From positions 217,563-281,562 of the forward strand of contig NZ_LT985808.1 of assembly GCF_900291465.1 (NCBI RefSeq): 64,000 nt of DNA. The letters run 5' to 3'. Both the position numbers and the translations under genes were made by a program. Every line of letters starts with the position of its first letter. Position 1 is the first letter of the stretch. The notes beneath the pieces are model-generated. The model was not told where the DNA came from, did not search any database, and saw only the letters and a list, made by a program, of their open reading frames with translations. The DNA comes from Bacteroides sp. Marseille-P3684. GTDB taxonomy: Bacteria; Bacteroidota; Bacteroidia; Bacteroidales; Bacteroidaceae. Below are positions 25,934 to 34,509 of this stretch, one piece after another.

Positions 25934-27187
25934 TTATCGTTTCGAAGTCACTTCGGCTTCGTACTTCTCGATCTCCGGGATGAAAGTCTCGCCTACGGGG
26001 ACGTTGTTCTTCAAGCAGAACATGTCCCAAACGGCGTTCCAAGGCAACGACTTGGCCTCTTCGAGCAATGCCAGGCGCTGGAAGAACTGACCGTTTGCCT
26101 CGTACTCACGCAGCTTGGCGAGCGGTTCGAGCAACGCGCGGGTCATGCACTTCTGAGCGGCACGGCTTCCGATGACGTAGGCACCGATGCGGTTGATGGA
26201 GGCATCGAAGTAGTCCAGTCCGTAGTGCACACGGTCGAGGGCGCCGGCGCGTACGATTTCGCTGAACAGTTCCTGGGTCATGTCGTCCATGATGGTCACG
26301 TGGTCGCTGTCCCAGCGGATGGGACGGCTGACGTGGAGCATCAGCTCGGGCACGTAGAGCAGGAGTGAGGACACCTTGTCGCCGATGCTTTCCGTCGGGT
26401 GGAAGTGACCGGTGTCAAGTGTGATGAGTTTCTGGTGCTGCACGCCGTAGCCGATGTAGAAGTCGTTCGAACCGACGGTGAAGCTTTCCAGACCGATGCC
26501 GAACACCTTCGACTCGATGCAGTCCTTCATGTGACTATACTCCGTGGCAAAAATCTGGTCGAGCGAGTCCTTCAGCAACTCACGGTACTTCATGCGGTTC
26601 ACCGTGATGTCCTTGCTGCCGTCATGCACCCACAGGTTCATGATACAAGGGTCGCCCTGAGCCTCGCCCATGGCCTCGGCTACCGCACGGCAACGCTTCG
26701 TGTGCTCAATCCAGAACTGACGGATGCCCTCGTCGGGATTGGCGAGCGAGAGGCTGCCACTCTTCGGGTGGGAGAACGAGGTGGAGTTGAAGTCGAGCTT
26801 CATGTTGTGCTCCTTGCCCCAGTCAATCCAGCTTTGGAAGTGCTTCGGCTCGACCTGGTCGCGGTCAACGACTTCGCCCTTGAAGTCACCGTAGATTTCG
26901 TGCAGGTTCAAGCGGTGCGTACCGGGGATGTAGGAAGCCGCCTTCAGGATGTCCTGACGCAGCTCATCGATGTTGCGCGCACGGCCGGGATAGTTGCCGG
27001 TGGTCTGGATGCCGCCCGTCAGCGAGCCGCCGTTGTTCTCGAAGCCCATCACGTCGTCCGCCTGCCAGCAGTGGAGCGAGAGATGGAAGTTCTGCATCTG
27101 GTCCAGCACTTTGTCGGTGTCGACGCCGACAGCGGCGTAGCGTTCCTTGGCTACCTCGTACGCTTTGTTCACTAATTCTTCTTTCAT
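25934..27187 (-). CDS. rhaA: L-rhamnose isomerase
   Basis: Interconverts L-rhamnose and L-rhamnulose. The 417-aa TIM-barrel protein shows the family's SLHCWQADDVMGFE segment (near residue 35), the metal-site region with LDFNSTSFSHPKSG (near 130), IMNLWVHDGSKD (near 185), LDTGHFHPTESIGDK (near 262) and the SDHVTIMDD stretch (near 300), which carry Mn/Zn ligands. Length matches E. coli RhaA (419). It is cytoplasmic and is the second gene of the operon; in Bacteroides the symbol rhaI is also used. Confidence 0.96.
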   Translation of the reverse strand: MKEELVNKAYEVAKERYAAVGVDTDKVLDQMQNFHLSLHCWQADDVMGFENNGGSLTGGIQTTGNYPGRARNIDELRQDILKAASYIPGTHRLNLHEIYGDFKGEVVDRDQVEPKHFQSWIDWGKEHNMKLDFNSTSFSHPKSGSLSLANPDEGIRQFWIEHTKRCRAVAEAMGEAQGDPCIMNLWVHDGSKDITVNRMKYRELLKDSLDQIFATEYSHMKDCIESKVFGIGLESFTVGSNDFYIGYGVQHQKLITLDTGHFHPTESIGDKVSSLLLYVPELMLHVSRPIRWDSDHVTIMDDMTQELFSEIVRAGALDRVHYGLDYFDASINRIGAYVIGSRAAQKCMTRALLEPLAKLREYEANGQFFQRLALLEEAKSLPWNAVWDMFCLKNNVPVGETFIPEIEKYEAEVTSKR

Positions 27188-27327
27188 TGTCGTTTCAGTT
27201 TATAAGTTTTTCAGTTTATTAGTTTGTTGGTTTGTCTTTCGTTCTGTTTTCTTTTCAGCCGACGGGACTGGCGGAGCTTCCGCCTGTCGGACCGACCGAC
27301 TCACTCCCGGCATGTTCCGTCCGCGGG

Positions 27328-28806
27328 TCACGCCTCGTCAGCCGTCAGCCGGACGTACTTCTCGTAGGCGGCATCCCACTCGGCAGCATCCTTCGGCTCG
27401 AACTCGGCCAGCTCGATGGAGGAGGCTATCATGTCGCGCATCTCCTGCATCGTGCCCACCAGACCGAAGGCCTTCGCCTGGAGCATGATGTTGCCGAGCG
27501 CAGTCCCTTCCGACGGTCCTGCCGTCACGGGTACACCCACGGCGTTGCAGGTGAACTGGTTCAGCAGGTTGTTGCGCGAGCCGCCGCCGATGACGTGCAG
27601 ACGCTCGATGGGGAACGGCGCCATGGACTGCATGTAACCGAACACCTGACGGTAGCGCAAGGCAAGGCTGTCAAAGATACAGCGGGTCAACTCACCGTAG
27701 GTCTCGGGCACAGGCTGTCCCGTCCGGCTGCAATAACCGCGGATGGCGTCGACCATCGACACGGGGTTGGCAAAGCAGGCGGCGTCGGGGTTGATGACAC
27801 TGCGGAAGGCAGGCACCGCCAGAGCGGCGTCTATCAACTCGGAGTAGGAATAGTTGCCGTCCCGCTCCCACTCCTTGCGGCAACGCTCCAGGAGCCACAT
27901 GCCGCAGATGTTCTTCAGGAAGCGCGTCGTGCCTTCCACTCCGCCCTCGTTGGTGAAGTTGCGTTCGTAGCTCTCCGCCGTGATGATGGCATCCTTCACC
28001 TCGACGCCCATGAGCGACCACGTGCCGGAGCTGAGGTAGGCGAACCGCTCGTTGCGCGCGGGCACTGCCGCCACCGCCGAAGCCGTGTCATGCCCTGCAA
28101 CGGCAATGACGGGCACGGCACCCAGACCCGTGAGCTGCTGCACCTCGGGGGTGAGCACGCCGACCTGCTCGCCGGGGAAGACGAAGCGGCCGAACTGTTC
28201 CTCGCTCACGCCTACCGCGTCGAGCAGCTCCTTCTCGAAGCGCTTCGTGCGCGGATTGAGCATCTGCGAGGTCGATGCGATGGTGTATTCCGTCACCCGC
28301 TCGCCCGTCAGCATGTAGGACAGCGCGTCGGGCATGAAGAGAATCTTGTCGGCAGCCTCCAGCGCGGAACATCCGTTACGGCGCAGCGTGGAGAGCTGGA
28401 AGAGCGAGTTGAAGTTCATGATTTGGATGCCCGTGATGTCGTACACGCGTTCACGGGGGATGTGGGTAAAGAATTCCTCGGGGGCGCCCTCCGTGTGCGG
28501 GTCACGGTAACAGTAGGGACTGCGCAGGATGCCTCCGTCGCGGCCGAACATCACGAAGTCGACGCCCCATGTGTCTATGCCGATGGAGCGGATGGGAATG
28601 TTCTCCTGTGCCACCTTCTTGAGTCCGTTGATGATTTCGAGGTAGAGGGCGTAGATGTCCCAGTAGAAGTGTCCGCCCGTCTCGATGATGTGGTTCGGGA
28701 AACGTGTCAGTTCCGTCAGTTCTATCTTTCCGCCGGAGACCGTACCCAGGATGGTGCGTCCACTCGTGGCGCCCAGGTCGACAGCGAAAAAGTTCATGTT
28801 TTCCAT
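27328..28806 (-). CDS. rhaB: Rhamnulokinase
   Basis: Phosphorylates L-rhamnulose at O-1 with ATP. The 492-aa FGGY-family kinase has the phosphate-1 motif FAVDLGATSGRTILG at the N-terminus, SIGIDTWGVDFV near residue 72, the catalytic Asp region VAGHDTASAV near 238, and the adenosine motif VIGGGSRNNLLNQ near residue 400. It is the first gene of the rha operon, divergent from argR; the same rha/arg adjacency is known in B. thetaiotaomicron. The 140-bp gap to rhaA holds only pyrimidine-rich sequence. Confidence 0.95.
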   Translation of the reverse strand: MENMNFFAVDLGATSGRTILGTVSGGKIELTELTRFPNHIIETGGHFYWDIYALYLEIINGLKKVAQENIPIRSIGIDTWGVDFVMFGRDGGILRSPYCYRDPHTEGAPEEFFTHIPRERVYDITGIQIMNFNSLFQLSTLRRNGCSALEAADKILFMPDALSYMLTGERVTEYTIASTSQMLNPRTKRFEKELLDAVGVSEEQFGRFVFPGEQVGVLTPEVQQLTGLGAVPVIAVAGHDTASAVAAVPARNERFAYLSSGTWSLMGVEVKDAIITAESYERNFTNEGGVEGTTRFLKNICGMWLLERCRKEWERDGNYSYSELIDAALAVPAFRSVINPDAACFANPVSMVDAIRGYCSRTGQPVPETYGELTRCIFDSLALRYRQVFGYMQSMAPFPIERLHVIGGGSRNNLLNQFTCNAVGVPVTAGPSEGTALGNIMLQAKAFGLVGTMQEMRDMIASSIELAEFEPKDAAEWDAAYEKYVRLTADEA

Positions 28807-28860
28807 AATCTGTAAAGCTTCATGAGAGCACCTTGCAGCACCCTCCGGTTAACAATGAAA

Positions 28861-28868
28861 CAAATGTA
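28861..28868 (-). promoter_or_regulatory. Candidate -7 element of rha operon
   Basis: TACATTTG on the - strand fits TAnnTTTG and would give a leader of about 50 nt before rhaB. No good -33 TTTG is seen at 19-21 bp, which fits a promoter that needs an activator such as the AraC-type RhaR known in Bacteroides. Confidence 0.45.
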
Positions 28869-29230
28869 CATATTTATTTCCTATCCGCCTGTCCTTTTCG
28901 GCAAATATTTTGGTTTTATTGGATTTTACCTGCCGGAAGGCGGAAGCAGCACCGCCGGCTGCCGACCCCGGCACGTCTGTCCGGTGCCCGTCGGGTGTCC
29001 GGCGGACGGCAACGGAACGGGGCAGCGCGGCGCCTCCCTCCTCCCCGTCCGCCTGTCGTCAGAAAGAAAGCAAAACAGGGAAACGGGCGACATTTTTTCC
29101 CGATTCGGCGTTTTCAGCTGACGCGTACTTTCGCTATTTCGTCCCTTCCAGCGCGCAGTTGAATACACTTTTTAAGACACGGACGTCCGGACAGGCTCCT
29201 ATTTTCATTCCGTTAACACAAAAACGGAGC

Positions 29231-29335
29231 TGCGAACCCCTTCGCACCGTCATTCCAACCCGTTTTCACTTTCGTACGGACGCGTCCGTACCACCGTAGT
29301 CGTTCGTCCGCACCGTCGTACGGACGCGTCCGCAC
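29231..29335. repeat. Palindromes spaced 44 bp (22-bp phase) between rhaB and argR
   Basis: Three strong palindromes are centred at 29238.5 (TGCGAAccccTTCGCA), 29282.5 (perfect 18-mer GTACGGACGCGTCCGTAC) and 29326.5 (same 18-mer with one change), exactly 44 bp apart. The sequence at the midpoint 29304.5 (GTAGTCG..CGTCCGCAC) is a degenerate copy, so the underlying period is 22 bp, as in the array near 20 kb although the palindrome sequence differs. The rest of the 28869-29688 gap is GC-rich and shows no gene. Confidence 0.75.
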
Positions 29336-29514
29336 GAAAAAAGGCATCAGTTTTGTCCGTTTCCTTTACCTGTTTTCATTTTCAGACGGAAGGAGGCGCA
29401 CATTTTCCATCTGTCATTCGGACGTCGCTTTGCATCTTCCAGCATCATCCAGTCCACAAAATCGCGCTTCCGCAGAAAGAAAAGAAAGGAAGAATGCGGA
29501 AGGGGCGACAGCGT

Positions 29515-29613
29515 GCATTTCGCGAATCGCCCGAGAAGGCCCTCGCCGGTCACCAACTCGTATTTGGGCGCAAGGAAGGCCCTTCTCGCGCGATTCATTT
29601 GACATTTTGACAA
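29515..29613 (-). repeat. Dispersed 100-bp palindromic element, copy B
   Basis: Reverse-strand relative of 19681-19780. Its two arms, CGAATCGCCCGAGAAGG (29523-29539) and CCTTCTCGCGCGATTC, are nearly perfectly complementary, so the element folds into a long imperfect hairpin. It is intergenic between the rha and arg operons. Confidence 0.75.
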
Positions 29614-29688
29614 TCTGACAGCAACGTCCCGCCGCACCCACACACCGCAGGGAACGGACCGCCGGTATCGTCCGAACGAATAAATATT

Positions 29689-29750
29689 CTGCATAAACAT
29701 GAAATTTACAGTGAATTTATGCAGTAAATACGAAAATATACGTACCTTTG
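29689..29750 (+). promoter_or_regulatory. argR operon promoter with ArgR-type operator
   Basis: TACCTTTG at 29743-29750 fits the -7 element 26 bp before argR. Upstream, CTGCATAAA (29689-29697) and TTTATGCAG (29716-29724) are a perfect inverted repeat, and TGAATTTATGCAGTAAAT inside it resembles an ARG box (TGAAT...ATTCA type). An ArgR site over its own promoter implies arginine-dependent repression of the whole arg operon. Confidence 0.6.
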
Positions 29751-29776
29751 CAGCGTCTTAGGAATAAATATACACT

Positions 29777-30256
29777 ATGAGAACAAAAAGCAGCCGACTT
29801 GATTCGATCAAGATCATCATCTCAACCAAGGAAATCGGTAGCCAGGAGGAACTCCTGCGCGAACTGGAGATCGAAGGATACACACTGACGCAAGCCACGC
29901 TCTCGCGCGACCTGAAGCAACTGAAAGTCGCCAAGGCGGCAAGCCCGGGCGGCAAGTACATCTACGTGCTGCCGAACAACACCTTATATAAAAGGGTGGC
30001 TGAATCCCGGCCGAAAGTGGAGTACCCCATCTCCAACGGGTTCATCTCGCTCCGTATCTCAGGCAACATCGCCGTCATCCGCACCCGTCCGGGCTATGCC
30101 AGCAGCATCGCCTACGACATCGACAACGGGAACATCCACGAAATCATCGGGACCATCGCGGGCGACGACACCATCATGATGGTCATCAACGAGGGCGTGA
30201 CCCGTACGGACATGGTGAAGGCGCTCCGCAAGGTCATCCCCAACGTGCACTTCTGA
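29777..30256 (+). CDS. argR: Arginine repressor
   Basis: A 159-aa ArgR. The N-terminal winged helix spans residues 8-75 (KIIISTKEIGSQEELLRELEIEGYTLTQATLSRDLKQL, with SR in the recognition helix). The C-terminal arginine-binding, hexamer-forming domain spans residues 90-159 (IRTRPGYASSIAYDID, IIGTIAGDDTIMMV with the GTIAGDDT core). It should repress arginine synthesis genes when arginine is plentiful. It heads the arg operon. Confidence 0.95.
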   Translation: MRTKSSRLDSIKIIISTKEIGSQEELLRELEIEGYTLTQATLSRDLKQLKVAKAASPGGKYIYVLPNNTLYKRVAESRPKVEYPISNGFISLRISGNIAVIRTRPGYASSIAYDIDNGNIHEIIGTIAGDDTIMMVINEGVTRTDMVKALRKVIPNVHF

Positions 30257-30327
30257 GAACCGGCTGAAACAGACTAGACGACTTACAAAAGACATATACA
30301 CAAGCGACTTTTTTACTATCGAGACAA

Positions 30328-30867
30328 ATGGACGAAATTGACGTTATGGTTGCCGATGCCTCACACGAGGTCTATGTCGACACGATATTGGAAACGATTA
30401 CAGCCGCCGCACAAGTCAGAGGGACGGGTATCGCCAAGCGTACCCACGAATATGTGGCGCAGAAAATGAAGGAGGGAAAAGCCATCATCGCGCTCCACGG
30501 CGACGAGTTCGCCGGGTTCTGCTACATCGAGAGCTGGGGCAACAAGCAGTACGTGGCAAACTCGGGACTCATTGTCGTGGAGAAGTTCCGCGGACAGGGA
30601 CTTGCCAAGCGCATCAAGCAGGCGGCGTTCACGCTCTCCCGTCTGCGCTGGCCGCACGCCAAACTCTTCGGCCTCACCAGCGGGGCAGCCGTCATGAAAA
30701 TCAATACGGAGCTGGGCTACGTCCCCGTGACCTTCGCCCAGCTGACGGACGACGAGGCGTTCTGGAAGGGTTGCGAAGGGTGCTGCAACCACGACGTGCT
30801 CGAACGCACGGGACGGCGCTACTGCATCTGCACCGCGATGCTCTATGACCCCGAGAAACACAAATGA
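30328..30867 (+). CDS. GNAT-family N-acylglutamate synthase (probable)
   Basis: A 179-aa GNAT protein between argR and argG. The acyl-CoA loop is visible as VVEKFRGQGLAKRIKQAAF (R/Q-x-x-G-x-G/A, near residue 90). Genes in this place in Bacteroides make the N-acyl-glutamate that starts arginine synthesis. Because ArgF here is the N-succinylornithine type, succinyl-CoA is the likely donor (inference). The C-terminal 40 residues hold five cysteines (GCEGCCNH and YCICTA), which might bind a metal. No amino-acid kinase domain is fused, unlike classical ArgA. Confidence 0.75.
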   Translation: MDEIDVMVADASHEVYVDTILETITAAAQVRGTGIAKRTHEYVAQKMKEGKAIIALHGDEFAGFCYIESWGNKQYVANSGLIVVEKFRGQGLAKRIKQAAFTLSRLRWPHAKLFGLTSGAAVMKINTELGYVPVTFAQLTDDEAFWKGCEGCCNHDVLERTGRRYCICTAMLYDPEKHK

Positions 30868-30917
30868 GGCGGGACGGAACTCGACCTCCAGACAAACAAA
30901 CTTAAAAACCAAATACA

Positions 30918-32126
30918 ATGGAAGAGAAAAAGAAAGTAGTGGTAGCGTTCAGCGGTGGACTGGACACATCGTTCACCGTGATGTACCTCGCCAAAGAGAA
31001 GGGCTACGAGGTCTATGCCGCCTGTGCCAACACCGGCGGATTCAGTGACGAACAGCTGAAGCAGAACGAGGCGAACGCCTACAAGCTGGGCGCCAAGGCA
31101 TACGTGACGCTCGACGTCACCCGCGAATATTATGAGAAAAGCCTGAAGTACATGGTCTACGGCAACGTGCTGCGTAACGGGACCTACCCCATCTCCGTCA
31201 GCTCGGAGCGCATCTTCCAGGCGCTCGCCATCGCCCGCTACGCCAACGAAATCGGTGCGCACGCCATCGCACACGGCTCGACAGGTGCCGGCAACGACCA
31301 GGTACGCTTCGACATGACCTTCCTCGTGCTGGCACCGGGGGTGGAGATCATCACCCTGACGCGCGACATGGCGCTCAGCCGCGAGTATGAAATCAATTAC
31401 CTGAAGGAGCACGGCTTCGAGGCAGACTTCACCAAGCTGAAGTACTCCTACAACGTCGGCCTGTGGGGCACGTCGATTTGCGGCGGCGAGATTCTCGACT
31501 CGCGCCAGGGACTGCCCGAGAGCGCCTACCTCAAACAGGTGACCCGCCAGGGCAGCGAGGAGCTGCGGCTGGAGTTCAAGAAGGGCGAGCTGCATGCCGT
31601 CAACGGCGAAGTGTTCACCGACCCCATCGCCGCCATCCAGAAGGTGGAGGAGATTGGCGCTGCCTATGGCATCGGCCGCGACATGCACGTGGGCGACACC
31701 ATCATAGGCATCAAGGGTCGCGTCGGATTCGAAGCTGCCGCCCCGATGCTCATTATCGGCGCGCACCGCTTCCTGGAGAAATATACGCTCAGCAAGTGGC
31801 AACAGTACTGGAAGGACCAGGTTGCCAACTGGTACGGCATGTTCCTGCATGAGAGCCAGTACCTGGAGCCGGTGATGCGCGACATCGAGGCGATGCTCGC
31901 CGAGTCGCAACGCAACGTCAACGGAACGGTCATCCTCGAGCTGCGCCCGCTCTCCTTCTCCACCGTCGGTGTGGACTCACCCGACGACCTGGTGAAGAAC
32001 AAGTTCGGCGAATACGGCGAGATGCAGAAAGGCTGGACGGCAGAAGACGCCAAGGGATTCATCAAGGTGCTCTCCACGCCGCTGCGCGCCTACTACAGCG
32101 TCCACAAGGACGAGGAAGACGTGTGA
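30918..32126 (+). CDS. argG: Argininosuccinate synthase
   Basis: Joins citrulline and aspartate using ATP. The 402-aa protein has the PP-loop VVVAFSGGLDTSFTVMYLA at residues 8-26, then AHGSTGAGNDQVRFD near residue 116 and ITLTRDMALSREYEINYL near 142 typical of ArgG. Length is normal. In the N-succinyl pathway the succinyl group is removed from succinylcitrulline before this step. It is 50 bp after the GNAT gene. Confidence 0.96.
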   Translation: MEEKKKVVVAFSGGLDTSFTVMYLAKEKGYEVYAACANTGGFSDEQLKQNEANAYKLGAKAYVTLDVTREYYEKSLKYMVYGNVLRNGTYPISVSSERIFQALAIARYANEIGAHAIAHGSTGAGNDQVRFDMTFLVLAPGVEIITLTRDMALSREYEINYLKEHGFEADFTKLKYSYNVGLWGTSICGGEILDSRQGLPESAYLKQVTRQGSEELRLEFKKGELHAVNGEVFTDPIAAIQKVEEIGAAYGIGRDMHVGDTIIGIKGRVGFEAAAPMLIIGAHRFLEKYTLSKWQQYWKDQVANWYGMFLHESQYLEPVMRDIEAMLAESQRNVNGTVILELRPLSFSTVGVDSPDDLVKNKFGEYGEMQKGWTAEDAKGFIKVLSTPLRAYYSVHKDEEDV

Positions 32127-32162
32127 CCCGGACTCTCATTTCCTGACCCAAACACAGACACC

Positions 32163-33131
32163 ATGATAAAAGTAGGAATCATAGGCGGAGCGGGCTACAC
32201 CGCGGGGGAGCTCATCCGTCTGCTCATCAACCACCCCGACGCGGAGATTGTGTTCGTCCACAGCAACAGCCAGGCGGGGCGCAAGATTACTGACGTCCAC
32301 GAGGGACTCTACGGCGAGACCGACCTGACATTCACCGACGCGCTGCCGCTGGACAGCATCGACGTGCTCTTCTTCTGCACCGCCCACGGCGACACGCGGA
32401 AATTCATCGACTCGCACAACATCCCCGAGGAACTGCGCATCATCGACCTCTCGATGGACTACCGCATCAAGGCGGACGACCACGACTTCGTCTACGGTCT
32501 GCCGGAGCTGAACCGCCGCACCATCTGCCACAGCAAGCATGTGGCGAACCCGGGCTGCTTTGCCACGTGCATCCAGCTGGGACTGCTTCCGCTAGCCAAA
32601 CACCTCCTGCTCAACAGCGACATCTCGGTGAACGCCATCACCGGCAGCACGGGAGCAGGCGTGAAACCGGGCGCGACGAGCCACTTCAGCTGGCGCAACA
32701 ACAACATCAGCGTCTACAAGGCTTTCGCCCACCAGCACGTGCCGGAAATCAAGCAGTCGCTCCGCCAGCTGCAGAACAGCTTCAACGCGGAGATTGACTT
32801 CATCCCCTACCGGGGCGATTTTCCCCGCGGCATCTTCGCCACGCTGGTGGTGAAGACGCAAGTGGCGCTTGAGGAGCTCGAACGCATCTACGAGGAGTAC
32901 TACGCCAAGGACTCCTTCGTCCACATCGTGAAGGAGAATATCGACCTGAAGCAGGTGGTCAACACCAACAAGTGCCTCATCCACCTGGAGAAGCACGGCA
33001 ACAAGCTGCTCATCATCTCCTGCATCGACAACCTCCTGAAGGGCGCCAGCGGACAGGCGGTCCACAACATGAACCTGCTGTTCAACCTGGAGGAGACCGT
33101 GGGACTGCGACTGAAGCCCAGCGCCTTCTGA
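32163..33131 (+). CDS. argC: N-acyl-gamma-glutamyl-phosphate reductase
   Basis: Reduces N-acyl-glutamyl phosphate to the semialdehyde with NADPH. The 322-aa protein has IIGGAGYTAGELIRLL (GxGxxG) at residues 6-21, the catalytic Cys in VANPGCFATCIQLGL near residue 127, TGSTGAGVKP, and the His segment KAFAHQHVPEI near residue 188. The substrate is probably the N-succinyl form in this organism. It is 36 bp after argG. Confidence 0.95.
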   Translation: MIKVGIIGGAGYTAGELIRLLINHPDAEIVFVHSNSQAGRKITDVHEGLYGETDLTFTDALPLDSIDVLFFCTAHGDTRKFIDSHNIPEELRIIDLSMDYRIKADDHDFVYGLPELNRRTICHSKHVANPGCFATCIQLGLLPLAKHLLLNSDISVNAITGSTGAGVKPGATSHFSWRNNNISVYKAFAHQHVPEIKQSLRQLQNSFNAEIDFIPYRGDFPRGIFATLVVKTQVALEELERIYEEYYAKDSFVHIVKENIDLKQVVNTNKCLIHLEKHGNKLLIISCIDNLLKGASGQAVHNMNLLFNLEETVGLRLKPSAF

Positions 33132-33164
33132 CACAAACCATTTACCCGTCATTATCCGAAGACT

Positions 33165-34295
33165 ATGAATCTGTTCGACGTATATCCCCTGTTTGACATC
33201 AACATCGTCAAGGGCAAGGGCTGCCGTGTCTGGGACGACCGGGGCACGGAGTACCTGGACCTCTACGGCGGCCATGCCGTCATCTCCATCGGTCACGCCC
33301 ACCCGCACTATGTAGAGGCAGTGAGCCGCCAGGCGGGCATGTTGGGCTTCTACTCCAACTCCGTCGTCAACCTGCTGCAACGCCAGCTTGCCGAGCGACT
33401 CGGCAAGGCGTCCGGCTACGAAGACTACAGCCTCTTCCTCATCAATTCCGGAGCGGAGGCCAACGAGAATGCACTCAAGCTCGCCTCGTTCCACAACGGA
33501 CGGACGCGCGTGGTGTCCTTCGCCAAGGCGTTCCACGGACGGACCTCGCTCGCCGTGGAAGCGACGCAGAACCCCTCCATCATCGCCCCCATCAACGCCA
33601 ACGGGCATGTGACCTTCCTCGAACTGAACGACCTTGAGGGCGCCCGCACCGAGCTGGAGAAGGGAGACGTGTGCGCCGTCATCATCGAGGGCATTCAGGG
33701 CGTGGGCGGCATCCGCATCCCCGACGCCGCCTTCCTGCAAGGCCTGCGCCGCTTGTGCGACGAGACCGGCACCCTCCTCATCCTCGACGAGATCCAGTCG
33801 GGTTACGGACGTAGCGGACGGTTCTTTGCCCATCAGCACGCCGGCATCCGCCCCGACCTCATCACCGTGGCAAAAGGTATCGCCAATGGCTTCCCGATGG
33901 GCGGAGTGCTCATCAGCCCGAAGTTCACCCCCTCCTACGGTCAGCTGGGCACGACGTTCGGCGGCAACCACCTGGGCTGTGCCGCCGCCCTCGCCGTGCT
34001 CGACGTGATGGAGAGCGAACACCTCGTGGAGAACGCCGCCCGTGTGGGCGAGCACCTGCTGCAGGAGCTGCGTGCCCTGCCCGGCATCCGTGAAGTGCGC
34101 GGCAAGGGCCTGATGCTCGGCATGGAGTTCGACCGTCCGGTGAAGGAGCTGCGCAACCGCCTCATCTACGACCATCATGTGTTCACCGGAGCCAGCGGGA
34201 CGAACGTCATCCGCCTGCTGCCCCCTCTCTGCCTCACCGTCGGGGAAGCCGACGAGTTCGTGGAGAAACTGAAGGCAGCCCTCGCCGGGAACTAG
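33165..34295 (+). CDS. argD: N-acylornithine aminotransferase
   Basis: A 376-aa class III PLP enzyme making N-acylornithine from its semialdehyde and glutamate. Marks are FINSGAEANENALKLA (phosphate-binding SGAEANE, near residue 92), FHGRTSLAVEATQ, the LDEIQSGYGRSG Asp that binds the pyridine nitrogen, and the Schiff-base Lys in ITVAKGIANGFPMGG (near residue 235). It ends the first arg block and is followed by a large hairpin. Confidence 0.95.
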   Translation: MNLFDVYPLFDINIVKGKGCRVWDDRGTEYLDLYGGHAVISIGHAHPHYVEAVSRQAGMLGFYSNSVVNLLQRQLAERLGKASGYEDYSLFLINSGAEANENALKLASFHNGRTRVVSFAKAFHGRTSLAVEATQNPSIIAPINANGHVTFLELNDLEGARTELEKGDVCAVIIEGIQGVGGIRIPDAAFLQGLRRLCDETGTLLILDEIQSGYGRSGRFFAHQHAGIRPDLITVAKGIANGFPMGGVLISPKFTPSYGQLGTTFGGNHLGCAAALAVLDVMESEHLVENAARVGEHLLQELRALPGIREVRGKGLMLGMEFDRPVKELRNRLIYDHHVFTGASGTNVIRLLPPLCLTVGEADEFVEKLKAALAGN

Positions 34296-34316
34296 CCCCT
34301 CTCCCATCCGCATCCA

Positions 34317-34384
34317 GACGCCGGATATACCGTCAGGACGTGTGCCCCTCCCCGTGCCACTTCCCCGACGGCGTATCCGGCGTC
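34317..34384 (+). terminator. Long hairpin between argD and proC
   Basis: An 18-bp arm GACGCCGGATATACCGTC (34317-34334) pairs with 34367-34384 with two mismatches, followed by CGTGTTTTC. It likely ends the argR-argD transcript, as proC has its own promoter. Confidence 0.75.
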
Positions 34385-34469
34385 CGTGTTTTCAGGCGCA
34401 AAAGCTGAAGAACTCACAAACAAACTGAATATTCTTGTCCAATTAATTCCTATGTTAGCGTTTCTTTCT

Positions 34470-34477
34470 TAACTTTG
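34470..34477 (+). promoter_or_regulatory. Candidate -7 element of proC operon
   Basis: TAACTTTG fits TAnnTTTG and lies 32 bp before the proC start codon in an AT-rich gap. The -33 element is not clear. Confidence 0.5.
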
Positions 34478-34509
34478 CTAGCATCCTATCACATTAAAAC
34501 GCTACTGAT

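Noticed and set aside
27232..28815. 527-codon + strand frame over rhaB
   Set aside because: Antisense shadow of rhaB; no domain and the wrong composition.
32592..34313. 573-codon - strand frame over argC and argD
   Set aside because: Shadow frame crossing two clear genes; no recognisable protein features.
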